Origin: Sipunculus nudus
Taxonomy: Eukaryota > Annelida > Sipuncula > Golfingiida > Sipunculidae
Direction of reading: 5' to 3'
DNA length: 64,000 nt
Assembly: GCA_026874595.1 (NCBI GenBank)
Contig: CM049315.1
Location: 63,111,389 to 63,175,388 of the forward strand
The position numbers and the translations under genes are program-made. Under the pieces are notes generated by a model. It did no database searches and was not told the DNA's origin. It saw only the letters and a list, made by a program, of their open reading frames with translations. Shown one piece after another: positions 9,530 to 22,787 of the stretch (position 1 is its first letter; the number at the start of each line of letters is the position of its first letter).

Positions 9530-11977
9530 CATCGTGTTGTGCAAAATAGAAGATTAAAATTGCAAAAGAAGCAATTCAGAAGCTCCATTAGGCCATTTAG
9601 AACCGGATACAAACATCCATCTCGCCGAAATCAGCTAGGTTTATGCCTAATTCAGGAACGTGTGTTGTGCAAAAATTACAGATTTCAATTGCAAAAGAAG
9701 CAATTCAGAAGCTTCATTAGGCCGTTTAGAATCAGATACAAACGTCTTTTACGACGAAATCAGCTCGGTTTTTTCCTAATACAAGATCGTGATTTGTGCA
9801 GAAACGGCTAATATAAACTGCGATAGAAGCGTTTAAATAGCTTCATTAGGCCATTTAGAAATTGTTACAAACGTCGCTCTTGCTGAAATCAGATCGGTTT
9901 TCGCGTAGTACAAGATCGTGTCTTGTGCAATGATCACCGATTTAAACTGCGAAAGAAGCCTTTTAGAAGCTTCATCAAGCCATTAAGAACCAGTTAGAAA
10001 CGTCGTTTTTGCTGAAATCAGCTCGATTTTTTTGCGTAATGCAAGATCGTGTTTGTGCAAATATTGCAGATTTAAGTTGTAAAAGAATCAATTCAGGAGC
10101 TTTATTAGACCATTTAGATCCAGATACCAACGTCTTTTTCGCCGAAATCAGCTCGTTTTTGCGTAATACAAGACCGTGTTTTGTGCAAAGATGACCGATT
10201 TAAACTGCCAAGGAAGCCTTTTAGAAGCTTCATCAGGCCATTAAGAACCAGTTAGCAACGTCGTTTTTGCTGAAATCAGCTCGATTTTTTGCGTAATACA
10301 AAATCGTGTGTTGTGCAAAGATGACCGATTTAAACTGCTTAAGAAGCGTTTTAGAAGCTTCATCAGGCCATTGAGAACCAGTTAGAAACGTCTTTTACGC
10401 CGAAATCAGCTCGTTTTTTTCGTAATACAAGATCGTGATTTGTGCAGAAACGGCTGATTTAAACTGCGATAGAAGCGTTTTAATAACTTCATTAGGCCAT
10501 TTAGAAATTGGTAAAATCGTCGCTCTTGCTGAAATCAGATCGGTTTTTGCGTAATACAAGATCGTGTTTTGTGCAAAGATGACCGATTTAAACTGCTAAA
10601 GAAGCGTTTTAGAAGCTTCATCAGGCCACTAAGAACCAGTTAGAAACGTCTTTTACGCCGAAGTCAGCTCGTTTTTTTCGTAATACAAGATCGTGATTTG
10701 TGCAGAAACGGCTGATTTAAACTGCAATAGAAGCGTTTTAATAGCTTCATTAGGCCATTTAGAAATTGGTAAAAACGTCGCTCTTGCTGAAAACAGATCG
10801 GTTTTCGCGTAATACAACATCGTGTTGTGCAAAATAGAAGATTAAAATTGAAAAAGAAGCAATTCAGAAGCTCCATTAGGCCATTTAGAACCGGGTACAA
10901 ACATCGATCTCGCCGAAATCAGATAGGTTTTTGGCTATTTCAGGAACGTGTGTTGTGCAAAAATTACAGATTTCAATTGCAAAAGAAGCAAATCAGAAGC
11001 TTCATTAGGCCGTTTAGAATCAGATACAAACGTCTTTTACGACGAAATCAGCTCGGTTGTTTCCTAATACAAGATCGTGATTTGTGCAGAAACGGCTGAT
11101 ATAAACTGCGATAGAAGCGTTTAAATAGCTTCATTAGGCCATTTAGAAATTGTTAAAAACGTCGCTTTTGCTGAAATCAGATCGATTTGCGCGTAGTACA
11201 AGATCGTGTTGTGCAAAATAGAAGATTAAAATTGCAAAAGAAGCAATTCAGAAGCGTCATTAGGCCTTTTAGAATCTGGTACAAACATCGATCTCGTCTA
11301 AATCAGATGGGTTTTTTGCCTAATTCATGATCGTGTGTTGTGCAAAAATTGCAGATTTAAATTGCAAAAGAAGCAATTCAGAAGCTTCATTAGGCCGTTT
11401 AGAACCAGATACAAACATCTTTTACGCCGAAATCAGCTCGGTTTTTGCGTAATACAAGATCGTGTTTTGTGCAAAGATGACCGATTTAAACTGCGAAAGA
11501 AGCGTTTTAAAAGCTTCATCAGGCCATTAAGAACCAGTTAGCAACGTCGTTTTTGCTGAAATCAGTTCGGTTTTTTTTGCGTAATTCAAAATCGTCTGTT
11601 GTGCAAAGATGACCGATTTAAACTGCTAAGGAAGCGTTTTAGAAGCTTCATCAGGCCATCAAAAACCAGTTAGTAACGTCGTTTTTGCTGAAATCAGCTC
11701 GATTTTTTTGCGTAATACAAAATCGTGTGTTGTGCAAAGATGACCAATTTAAACTGCTAAAGAAGCGTTTTAGAAGCTTCATCAGGCCATTAAGAACCAG
11801 TTAGAAACGTCTTTTACGCCGAAATCAGCTCTTTTTTTCGTAATACATGATCGTGATTTGTGCAGAAACGGCTGATTTAAACTGCGATAGAAGCGTTTTA
11901 ATAGCTTCATTAGGCCATTTAGAAATTGGTAAAAACGTCGCTCTTGCTGAAATCAGATCGGTTTTCGCGTAATACAA
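9530..11977. repeat. 19-monomer module, copy 2 (2,448 bp)
   Basis: Every landmark of copy 1 recurs at +2,448 (for example 10818 for 8370 and 11329 for 8881), with only scattered substitutions such as TTTATGCC near 9652 in place of TTTTTGCC. Equal length and order indicate a recent tandem duplication of the whole 19-monomer block. Confidence 0.95.
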
Positions 11978-13265
11978 CATCGTGTTGTGCAAAATAGAAG
12001 ATTAAAATTGCAAAAGAAGCAATTCAGAAGCTCCATTAGGCCATTTAGAACCGGATACTAACATCCATCTCGCCGAAATCAGCTAGGTTTTTGCCTAATT
12101 CAGGAACGTGTGTTGTGCAAAAATTACAGATTTCAATTGCAAAAGAAGCAATTCAGAAGCTTCATTAGGCCGTTTAGAATCAGATACAAACGTCTTTTAC
12201 GACGAAATCAGCTCGGTTTTTTCCTAATACAAGATCGTGATTTGTGCAGAAACGGCTTATATAAACTGCGATAGAAGCGTTTAAATAGCTTCATTAGGCC
12301 ATTTAGAAATTGTTACAAACGTCGCTCTTGCTGAAATCAGATCGGTTTTCGCGTAGTACAAGATCGTGTCTTGTGCAATGATCACCGATTTAAACTGCGA
12401 AAGAAGCCTTTTAGAAGCTTCATCAGGCCATTAAGAACCAGTTAGAAACGTCGTTTTTGCTGAAATCAGCTCGATTTTTTTGCGTAATGCAAGATCGTGT
12501 TTGTGCAAATATTTCAGATTTAAATTGTAAAAGAATCAATTCAGGAGCTTTATTAGACCATTTAGATCCAGATACCAACGTCTTTTTCGCCGAAATCAGC
12601 TCGTTTTTGCGTAATACAAGACCGTGTTTTGTGCAAAGATGACCGATTTAAACTGCCAAGGAAGCCTTTTAGAAGCTTCATCAGGCCATTAAGAACCAGT
12701 TAGCAACGTCGTTTTTGCTGAAATCAGCTCGATTTTTTGCGTAATACAAAATCGTGTGTTGTGCAAAGATGACCGATTTAAACTGCTTAAGAAGCGTTTT
12801 AGAAGCTTCATCAGGCCATTGAGAACCAGTTAGAAACGTCTTTTACGCCGAAATCAGCTCGTTTTTTTCGTAATACAAGATCGTGATTTGTGCAGAAACG
12901 GCTGATTTAAACTGCGATAGAAGCGTTTTAATAGCTTCATTAGGCCATTTAGAAATTGGTAAAATCGTCGCTCTTGCTGAAATCAGATCGGTTTTTGCGT
13001 AATACAAGATCGTGTTTTGTGCAAAGATGACCGATTTAAACTGCTAAATAAGCGTTTTAGAAGCTTCATCAGGCCACTAAGAACCAGTTAGAAACGTCTT
13101 TTACGCCGAAGTCAGCTCGTTTTTTTCGTAATACAAGATCGTGATTTGTGCAGAAACGGCTGATTTAAACTGCAATAGAAGCGTTTTAATAGCTTCATTA
13201 GGCCATTTAGAAATTGGTAAAAACGTCGCTCTTGCTGAAATCAGATCGGTTTTCGCGTAATACAA
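11978..13265. repeat. 19-monomer module, copy 3 (first ten monomers)
   Basis: The first ten monomers of the module recur at +4,896 from copy 1. The eleventh (13266-13391) starts as the CATCGTG monomer of the series but ends like another monomer type and runs into the series seen at 647 in unit Z. The third copy is therefore cut short at an in-register joint near 13.37 kb. Confidence 0.93.
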
Positions 13266-13391
13266 CATCGTGTTGTGCAAAATAGAAGATTAAAATTGCA
13301 AAAGAAGCAATTCAGAAGCTCCATTAGGCCATTTAGAACCGGGTACAAACATCGATCTCGCCGAAATCAGATAGGTTTTTGCGTAATACAA
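13266..13391. repeat. Chimeric monomer at a rearrangement joint in A
   Basis: It starts as the CATCGTG type of the 19-monomer series (as 8370) up to CAGATAGG, then ends TTTTTGCGTAATACAA instead of GGCTATTTCA. The next monomer matches 647. The exchange kept the 126-bp length and the register. Confidence 0.85.
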
Positions 13392-14422
13392 GATCGTGTT
13401 TTGTGCAAAGATGACCGATTTAAACTGCAAAAGAAGCGTTTAAGAAGCTTTATCAGGCCATTAAGAATCAGTTAGGAACGTCGTTTTTGCTGAAATCAGC
13501 TCGGTTTTTTTTTTTGCGTAATATAAGATCGTGTGTTGTGCAAAGATGATGATTTAAACTGCAAAAGAAGCGTTTGAGAAACTTCATTAGGCCATTTAGA
13601 ACCAGTTACAAATGTCGTTTTTTTGCCGAAATCAGATCGGTTTTTGCGTAATATAGGATCCTGTTTTGTGCAAAATGGCCAATTTAAACTGCGATAGAAG
13701 CGTTTTAATAGCTTCATTAGGCCATTTAGAAATTGGTAAAAACGTCGCTCTTGCGGAAATCAAATCGGTTTTCGCGTAATACAACATCGTGTTGTGCAAA
13801 ATAGAAGATTAAAATTGCAAAAGAAGCAATTCAGAAGCTCCATTAGGCCATTTAGAACCGGGTACAAACATCGATCTCGCCGAAATCAGCTAGGTTTTTG
13901 GCTAATTCAGGAACGTGTGTTGTGCAAAAATTACAGATTTCAATTGAAAAGAAGCAATTCAGAAGCTTCATTAGGCCGTTTAGAATCAGATGCAAACGTC
14001 TTTTACGACGAAATCAGCTTGGTTTTTTCGTAATACAAGATCGTGATTTGTGCAGAAACGGCTAATATAAACTGCGATAGAAGCGTTTAAATAGCTTCAT
14101 TATGCCATTTAGAAATTGTTAAAAACGTCGCTTTTGCTGAAATCAGATCGGTTTTCGCTTAGTACAAGATCGTGTTGTGCAAAAGAGAAGATTAAAATTG
14201 CAAAAGAAGCAATTCAGAAGCTCCATTAGGCCATTTAGAACCGGGTACAAACATCGATCTCGCCGAAATCAGCTAGGTTTTTCCCTAATTCATGATCGTG
14301 TGTTGTGCAAAAATTGCAGATTTAAATTGCAAAAGAAGCAATTCAGAAACTTTATTAGGCCGTTTAGAATCAGATACAAACGTCTTTTACGCCGAAATCA
14401 GCTCGGTTTTTGCGTAATACAA

Positions 14423-15841
14423 GATCGTGTTATGTGCAAAGATGACCGATTTAAACTGCGAAAGAAGCGTTTTTAAAGCTTCATCAGGCCATTAAGAACC
14501 AGTTAGCAACGTCGTTTTTGCTGAAATCAGTTCGGTTTTTTTTGCGTAATTCAAAATCGTCTGTTGTGCAAAGATGACCGATTTAAACTGCTAAAGAAGC
14601 GTTTTAGAAGCTTCATCAGGCAATTAAGAAGTTAGAAACGTCGTTTTTGCTAAAATCAGCTCGATTTTTTAGCGTAATATAAGATGGTGTTTGTCCAAAG
14701 ATGACCGATTTAAACTGCAAAAGAAGCAATTCAGAAGCTCCATCAGGCCATTAAGAACCTGGTACAAACATCGATCTCGCCTAAATCAGCTGGGTTTTTT
14801 GCCTAATTCATGAATGTGTGTTGTGCAAAAATTGCAGATTTAAATTGCAAAAGAAGCATTTCAGAAGCTTCATTAGGCCGTTTAGAACCAGATACAAACA
14901 TCTTTTACGCCGAAATCAGCTCGGTTTTTGCGTAATACAAGATCCTGTTTGTGCAAAGATGACCGATTTAAACTGCAAAAGAAGCGTTTAAGAAGCTTTT
15001 TCAGGCCATTAAGAATCAGTTAGGAACGTCGTTTTTGCTGAAATCAGCTCGGTTTTTTTTTTGCGTAATATAAGATCGTGTGTTGTGCAAAGATGATGAT
15101 TTAAACAGCAAAAGAAGCGTTTGAGAAACTTCATTAGGCCATTTAGAACTAGTTACAAATGTCGTTTTTTTGCCGAAATCAGCTCGGTTTTTCCGTAATA
15201 TAGGATCCTGTTTTGTGCAAAATGGCCGATTTAAACTGCGATAGAAGCGTTTTAATAGCTTCATTAGGCCATTTAGAAATTGGTAAAAACGTCGCTCTTG
15301 CGGAAATCAAATCGGTTTTCGCGTAATACAACATCGTGTTGTGCAAAATAGAAGATTAAAATTGCAAAAGAAGCAATTCAGAAGCTCCATTAGGCCATTT
15401 AGAACCGGGTACAAACATCGATCTCGCCGAAATCAGCTAGGTTTTTGGCTAATTTAGGAACGTGTGTTGTGCAAAAATTACAGATTTCAATTGCAAAAGA
15501 AGCAATTCAGAACCTTCATTAGGCCGTTTAGAATCAGATACAAACGTCTTTTACGACGAAATCAGCTCGGTTTTTTCGTAATACAAGATCGTGATTTCTG
15601 CAGAAACGGCTAATATAAACTGCGATAGAAGCGTTTAAATAGCTTCATTATGCCATTTAGAAATTGTTAAAAACGTCGCTTTTGCTGAAATCAGATCGGT
15701 TTTCGCTTAGTACAAGATCGTGTTGTGCAAAAGAGAAGATTAAAATTGCAAAAGAAGCAATTCAGAAGCTCCATTAGGCCATTTAGAACCGGGTACAAAC
15801 ATCGATCTCGCCGAAATCAGCTCGGTTTTTGCGTAATACAA
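14423..15841. repeat. 11-monomer block, copy 1 (1,419 bp)
   Basis: Monomers start at 14423, 14555, 14683, 14812, 14941, 15074, 15204, 15332, 15458, 15587 and 15716. The last is chimeric: it starts like the AAAAGAGAAG-type monomer and ends GCTCGGTTTTTGCG. The following block repeats the series at about +1,419. Unit Z has this series once (1295 to 2712). Confidence 0.9.
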
Positions 15842-17262
15842 GATCGTGTTTTGTGCAAAGATGACCGATTTACACTGCGAAAGAAGCGTTTTTAAAGCTT
15901 CATCAGGCCATTAAGAACCAGTTAGCAACGTCGTTTTTGCTGAAATCAGTTCGGTTTTTTTTGCGTAATTCAAAATCGTCTGTTGTGCAAAGATGACCGA
16001 TTTAAACTGCTAAAGAAGCGTTTTAGAAGCTTCATCAGGCAATTAAGAAGTTAGAAACGTCGTTTTTGCTAAAATCAGCTCGATTTTTTAGCGTTATATA
16101 AGATGGTGTTTGTCCAAAGATGACCGATTTAAACTGCAAAAGAAGCAATTCAGAAGCTCCATCAGGCCATTAAGAACCTGGTACAAACATCGATCTCGCC
16201 TAAATCAGCTGGGTTTTTTGCCTAATTCATGAATGTGTGTTGTGCAAAAATTGCAGATTTAAATTGCAAAAGAAGCATTTCAGAAGCTTCATTAGGCCGT
16301 TTAGAACCAGATACAAACATCTTTTACGCCGAAATCAGCTCGGTTTTTGCGTAATACAAGATCCTGTTTGTGCAAAGATGACCGATTTTAAACTGCAAAA
16401 GAAGCGTTTAAGAAGCTTTTTCAGGCCATTAAGAATCAGTTAGGAACGTCGTTTTTGCTGAAATCAGCTCGGTTTTTTTTTTTGCGTAATATAAGATCGT
16501 GTGTTGTGCAAAGATGATGATTTAAACAGCAAAAGAAGCGTTTGAGAAACTTCATTAGGCCATTTAGAACTAGTTACAAATGTCGTTTTTTTGCCGAAAT
16601 CAGCTCGGTTTTTCCGTAATATAGGATCCTGTTTTGTGCAAAATGGCCGATTTAAACTGCGATAGAAGCATTTTAATAGCTTCATTAGGCCATTTAGAAA
16701 TTGGTAAAAACGTCGCTCTTGCGGAAATCAAATCGGTTTTCGCGTAATACAACATCGTGTTGTGCAAAATAGACGATTAAAATTGCAAAAGAAGCAATTC
16801 AGAAGCTCCATTAGGCCATTTAGAACCGGGTACAAACATCGATCTCGCCGAAATCAGCTAGGTTTTTGGCTAATTCAGGAACGTGTGTTGTGCAAAAATT
16901 ACAGATTTCAATTGCAAAAGAAGCAATTCAGAAGCTTCATTAGGCCGTTTAGAATCAGATACAAACGTCTTTTACGACGAAATCAGCTCGGTTTTTTCGT
17001 AATACAAGATCGTGATTTCTGCAGAAACGGCTAATATAAACTGCGATAGAAGCGTTTAAATAGCTTCATTATGCCATTTAGAAATTGTTAAAAACGTCGC
17101 TTTTGCTGAAATCAGATCGGTTTTCGCTTAGTACAAGATCGTGTTGTGCAAAAGAGAAGATTAAAATTGCAAAAGAAGCAATTCAGAAGCTCCATTAGGC
17201 CATTTAGAACCGGGTACAAACATCGATCTCGCCGAAATCAGCTAGGTTTTTCCCTAATTCAT
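15842..17262. repeat. 11-monomer block, copy 2 (1,421 bp)
   Basis: It repeats 14423-15841 monomer by monomer (15842, 15974, 16102, 16231, 16360, 16495, 16625, 16753, 16879, 17008, 17137). Small differences are an extra T near 16387, a longer T-run ending near 16483, and a complete final monomer where copy 1 has a chimera. From 17263 the order rejoins that of unit Z at 2713. Confidence 0.9.
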
Positions 17263-18941
17263 AATCGTGTGTTGTGCAAAAATTGCAGATTTAAATTGCA
17301 AAAGAAGCAATTCAGAAACTTTATTAGGCCGTTTAGAATCAGATACAAACGTCTTTTACGCCGAAATCAGCTCGGTTTTTGCGTAATACAAGATCGTGTT
17401 TTGTGCAAAGATGACCGATTTAAACTGCGAAAGCAGCGTTTTAAAAGCTTCATCAGGGCATTAAGAACCATTTAGCAACGTCGTTTTTGCTGAAATCAGT
17501 TCGGTTTTTTTTGCGTAATTCAAAATCGTCTGTTGTGCAAAGATGACCGATTTAAACTGCTAAGGAAGCGTTTTAGAAGCTTCATCAGGCCATCAAAAAC
17601 CAGTTAGTAACGTCGTTTTTGCTGAAATCAGCTCGATTTTTTTGCGTAATACAAAATCGTGTGTTGTGCAAAGATGACCGATTTAAACTGCTAAAGAAGC
17701 GTTTTAGAAGCTTCATCAGGCCATTAAGAACCAGTTAGAAACGTCTTTTACGCCGAAATCAGCTCTTTTTTTCGTAATACATGATCGTGATTTGTGCAGA
17801 AACGGCTGATTTAAACTGCGATAGAAGCGTTTTAATAGCTTCATTAGGCCATTTAGAAATTGGTAAAAACGTCGCTCTTGCTGAAATCAGATCGGTTTTC
17901 GCGTAATACAACATCGTGTTGTGCAAAATAGAAGATTAAAATTGCAAAAGAAGCAATTCAGAAGCTCCATTAGGCCATTTAGAACCGGGTACAAACATCG
18001 ATCTCGCCGAAATCAGCTAGGTTTTTGCCTAATTCATGATCGTGTGTTGTGCAAAAATTGCAGATTTAAATTGCAAAAGAAGCAATTCAGAAGCTTCATT
18101 AGGCCGTTTAGAACCAGATACAAACATCTTTTACGCCGAAATCAGCTCGGTTTTTGCGTAATACAAAATCGTGTGTTGTGCAAAGATGACCGATTTAAAC
18201 TGGGAAAGAAGCGATTCAATAGCTTTATTAGTCGACTTAAAACCCGTTACAACCGTCGTTTTCGCTGAAATAAGCTCGGTTTTTGCGTAGTACAAGATCG
18301 TGTGTTGGGCAAATATCACCGATTTAAACTGCGAGAGAAGAGATTCAATAGCTTCATAAGGCGACTTATAACCCGTTACCACCGTCGTTTTCGCCGAAAT
18401 AAGCTCGGTTTTTGCGTAGTACAAGATCGTGTGTTGGGCAAATATCACCGATTAAAACTGCTAAATAAGCATTTTAGAAACTTCATCAGGCCATTAAGAA
18501 CCAGTTAGAAACGGCGTTTTTGCTGAAATCAGCTCGATTTTTTTAGCGTAATATAAGATCGTGTTTGTGCAAAAATGACCGATTTAAACTGCAAAAGAAG
18601 AGTTTAAGAAGCTTCAATAGGCCACTTCAAACCAGTTACAAAGATCTTTTTTGCCGAAATCGACTCGGATTTTGCGTTATAATAGATCATGATTTGTGCA
18701 GAAATGGCCAGATTAAACTGCGAAAGAAGCGTTTCAGAAACTTCATTAGGCGACTTAAAACCCGTTACAAAAGTCGTTTTCGCCGCAGTCAGCTCGGTTT
18801 TCGAGTACTACAAGATCGTGAGTTGTGCAAAAATGGCCGTTTAAATTGCAAATGAAGCGTTTTAATAGCTTCATCAGGCCATTTAGAACAAGTTACAAAC
18901 GTCGTTTTTGCCGAAATCAGCAAGGTTTTCGCTTAATACAA

Positions 18942-19052
18942 GATCGCAGATTTAAATTGCAAAAGAATCAATTCAGGAGCTTTATTAGGCCATTTAGAAC
19001 CAGATACCAACGTCTTTTTCGCCGAAATCAGATCGGTTTTTGCGTAATACAA
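18942..19052. repeat. Truncated 111-bp monomer (copy in B)
   Basis: Carries the same 18-bp deletion as 4777-4887, next to the same neighbours. The offset from A is 14,165 rather than 14,166 because A has one extra A in the preceding monomer. Confidence 0.93.
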
Positions 19053-20208
19053 GACCGTGTTTTGTGCAAAGATGACCGATTTCAACTGCCAAGGAAGCCT
19101 TTTAGAAGCTTCATCAGGCCATTAAGAACAAGTTAGCAACGTCGTTTTTGCTGAAATCAGCTCGATTTTTTGCGTAACACAAAATCGTGTGTTGTGCAAA
19201 GATGACCGATTTAAACTGCTAAAGAAGCGTTTTAGAAGCTTCATCAGGCCATTAAGAACCAGTTAGAAACGTCTTTTACGCCGAAATCAGCTCGTTTTTT
19301 TCGTAATACAAGATCGTGATTTGTGCAGAAACGGCTGATTTAAACTGCGATAGAAGCGTTTTAATAGCTTCATTAGGCCATTTAGAAATTGGTAAAAACG
19401 TCGCTCTTGCAGAAATCAGATCGGTTTTCGCGTAATACAACATCGTGTTGTGCAAAATAGAAGATTAAAATTGCAAAAGAAGCAATTCAGAAGCTCCATT
19501 AGGCCATTTAGAACCGGGTACAAACATCGATCTCCCCGAAATCAGCTAGGTTTTTGGCTAATTCAGGAACGTGTGTTGTGCAAAAATTACAGATTTCAAT
19601 TGCAAAAGAAGCAATACAGAAGCTTCATTAGGCCGTTTAGATTCAGATACAAACGTCTGTTACGACGAAATCAGCTCGGTTTTTTCGTAATACAAGATCG
19701 TGATTTGTGCAGAAACGGCTGAAATAAACTGCGATAGAAGTGTTTAAATAGCTTCATTAGGCCATTTAGAAATTGTTAAAAACGTCGCTTTTGGTGAAAT
19801 CAGATCGGTTTTCGCGTAATACAACATCGTGTTGTGCAAAATAGAAGATTAAAATTGCAAAAGAAGCAATTCAGAAGCTCCATTAGGCAATTTAGAACCG
19901 GGTACAAACATCGATCTCGCCGAAATCAGCTAGGTTTTTGGCTAATTCAGGAACGTGTGTTGTGCAAAAATTACAGATTTCAATTGCAAAAGAAGCAATT
20001 CAGAAGCTTCATTAGGCCGTTTAGAATCAGATACAAACGTCTTTTACGACGAAATCAGCTCGGTTTTTTCCTAATACAAGATCGTGATTTGTGCAGAAAC
20101 GGCTAATATAAACTGCGATAGAAGCGTTTAAATAGCTTCATTATGCCATTTAGAAATTGTTAAAAACGTCGCTTTTGCTGAAATCAGATCGGTTTTCGCT
20201 TAGTACAA

Positions 20209-22787
20209 GATCGTGTTGTGCAAAAAGAGAAGATTAAAATTGCAAAAGAAGCAATTCAGAAGCTCCATTAGGCCCTTTAGAACCGGGTACAAACATCGAT
20301 CTCGCCGAAATCAGCTAGGTTTTTCCCTAATTCATGATCGTGTGTTGTGCAAAAATTGCAGATTTAAATTGCAAAAGAAGCAATTCAGAAACTTTATTAG
20401 GCCGTTTAGAATCAGATACAAACGTCTTTTACGCCGAAATCAGCTCGGTTTTTGCGTAATACAAGATCGTGTTTTGTGCAAAGATGACCGATTTAAACTG
20501 CGAAAGAAGCGTTTTAAAAGCTTCATCAGGCCATTAAGAACCAGTTAGCAACGTCGTTTTTGCTGAAATCAGTTCGGTTTTTTTTTTGCGTAATTCAAAA
20601 TCGTCTGTTGTGCAAAGATGACCGATTTAAACTGCTAAAGAAGCGTTTTAGAAGCTTCATCAGGCAATTAAGAAGTTAGAAACGTCGTTTTTGCTAAAAT
20701 CAGCTCGATTTTTTAGCATAATATAAGATGGTGTTTGTCCAAAGATGACCGATTTAAACTGCAAAAAAAAAGTTTAAGAAGCTTAAATAGGCCACTTAAA
20801 ACCAGTTACAAAGATCTTTTTTGCCGAAATCGCCTCGGTTTTTGCGTTATAATAGATCATGATCCGTGCAAAAATGGTCAGTTTAAACTGCGAAAGAAGC
20901 GTTTCAGAAACTTCATTAGGCGACTTAAAACCCGTTACAATCGTCGTTTTCGTCGCAATCAGCTCGGTTTTCGCGTACTACAAGATCGTGTGTTGTGCAA
21001 AAATGGCCGTTCAAATTGCAAATGAAGCGTTTTAATAGCTTCATCAGGCCATTTAAAACAAGTTACAAACGTCGTTTTTGCTGAAATCAGCTCGATTTTT
21101 TTTGCGTAATGCAAGATCGTGTTTGTGCAAATATTGCAGATTTAAATTGCAAAAGAATCAATTCAGGAGCTTTATTAGGCCATTTAAAACCAGATACCAA
21201 CGTCTTTTCCGCCGAAATCAGCTCGGTTTTTGCGTAATACAAGACCGTGTTTTGTGCAAAGATGACCGATTTAAACTGCCAAGGAAGCCTTTTAGAAGCT
21301 TCATCAGGCCATCAAAAACCAGTTAGTAACGTCGTTTTTGCTGAAATCAGCTCGATTTTTTGTGTAATACAAAATCGTGTGTTGTGCAAAGATGACCGAT
21401 TTAAACTGCTAAAGAAGCGTTTTAGAAGCTTCATCAGGCCATTAAGAACCAGTTAGAAACGTCTTTTACGCCGAAATCAGCTCTTTTTTTCGTAATACAT
21501 GATCGTGATTTGTGCAGAAACGGCTGATTTAAACTGCGATAGAAGCGTTTTAATAGCTTCATTAGGCCATTTAGAAATTGGTAAAAACGTCGCTCTTGCT
21601 GAAATCAGATCGGTTTTCGCGTAATACAACATCGTGTTGTGCAAAATAGAAGATTAAAATTGCAAAAGAAGCAATTCAGAAGCTCCATTAGGCCATTTAG
21701 AACCGGATACAAACATCCATCTCGCCGAAATCAGCTAGGTTTTTGCCTAATTCAGGAACGTGTGTTGTGCAAAAATTACAGATTTCAATTGCAAAAGAAG
21801 CAATTCAGAAGCTTCATTAGGCCGTTTAGAATCAGATACAAACGTCTTTTACGACGAAATCAGCTCGGTTTTTTCCTAATACAAGATCGTGATTTGTGCA
21901 GAAACGGCTAATATAAACTGCGATAGAAGCGTTTAAATAGCTTCATTAGGCCATTTAGAAATTGTTAAAAACGTCGCTCTTGCTGAAATCAGATCGGTTT
22001 TCGCGTAGTACAAGATCGTGTCTTGTGCAATGATCACCGATTTAAACTGCGAAAGAAGCCTTTTAGAAGCTTCATCAGGCCATTAAGAACCAGTTAGAAA
22101 CGTCGTTTTTGCTGAAATCAGCTCGATTTTTTTGCGTAATGCAAGATCGTGTTTGTGCAAATATTGCAGATTTAAATTGTAAAAGAATCAATTCAGGAGC
22201 TTTATTAGACCATTTAGATCCAGATACCAACGTTTTTTCGCCGAAATCAGCTCGTTTTTCCGTAATACAAGACCGTGTTTTGTGCAAAGATGACCGATTT
22301 AAACTGCCAAGGAAGCCTTTTAGAAGCTTCATCAGGCCATTAAGAACCAGTTAGCAACGTCGTTTTTGCTGAAATCAGCTCGATTTTTTGCGTAATACAA
22401 AATCGTGTGTTGTGCAAAGATGACCGATTTAAACTGCTTAAGAAGCGTTTTAGAAGCTTCATCAGGCCATTGAGAACCAGTTAGAAACGTCTTTTACGCC
22501 GAAATCAGCTCGTTTTTTTCGTAATACAAGATCGTGATTTGTGCAGAAACGGCTGATTTAAACTGCGATAGAAGCGTTTTAATAGCTTCATTAGGCCATT
22601 TAGAAATTGGTAAAATCGTCGCTCTTGCTGAAATCAGATCGGTTTTTGCGTAATATAAGATCGTGTTTTGTGCAAAGATGACCGATTTAAACTGCTAAAG
22701 AAGCCTTTTAGAAGCTTCATCAGGCCACTAAGAACCAGTTAGAAACGTCTTTTACGCCGAAGTCAGCTCGTTTTTTTCGTAATACAA
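20209..22787. repeat. ~20-monomer segment, first copy in unit B
   Basis: This segment, from an AAAAAGAGAAG-type monomer to the monomer ending at 22787, recurs in the same unit at 26663-29369. The offset is 6,454 bp in its left part and 6,582 bp in its right part, because the second copy has one extra GTGTCTTG-type monomer (27565). Counterparts are 34378-36954 in C and 49705-52281 in D. Confidence 0.88.

Larger units (their letters stand above)
4001..18166. repeat. Unit A: higher-order repeat, 110 monomers, 14,166 bp
   Basis: The unit starts at the AATCGTG monomer with GTCGAC at 4065 and ends before the same monomer at 18167. I counted 110 monomers: 24 from 4001 to 7081, two full 19-monomer modules and ten monomers of a third to 13265, then 38 to the end. 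Compared with unit B it lacks three monomers near 5276 (B: 19441-19824), has one extra 19-monomer module and a duplicated 11-monomer block, and lacks B's segment of about 3.5 kb from 25889 to 29370. A one-base insertion in an A-run near 4665 distinguishes it from B to E. It is the most divergent of the four complete units. Confidence 0.95.
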
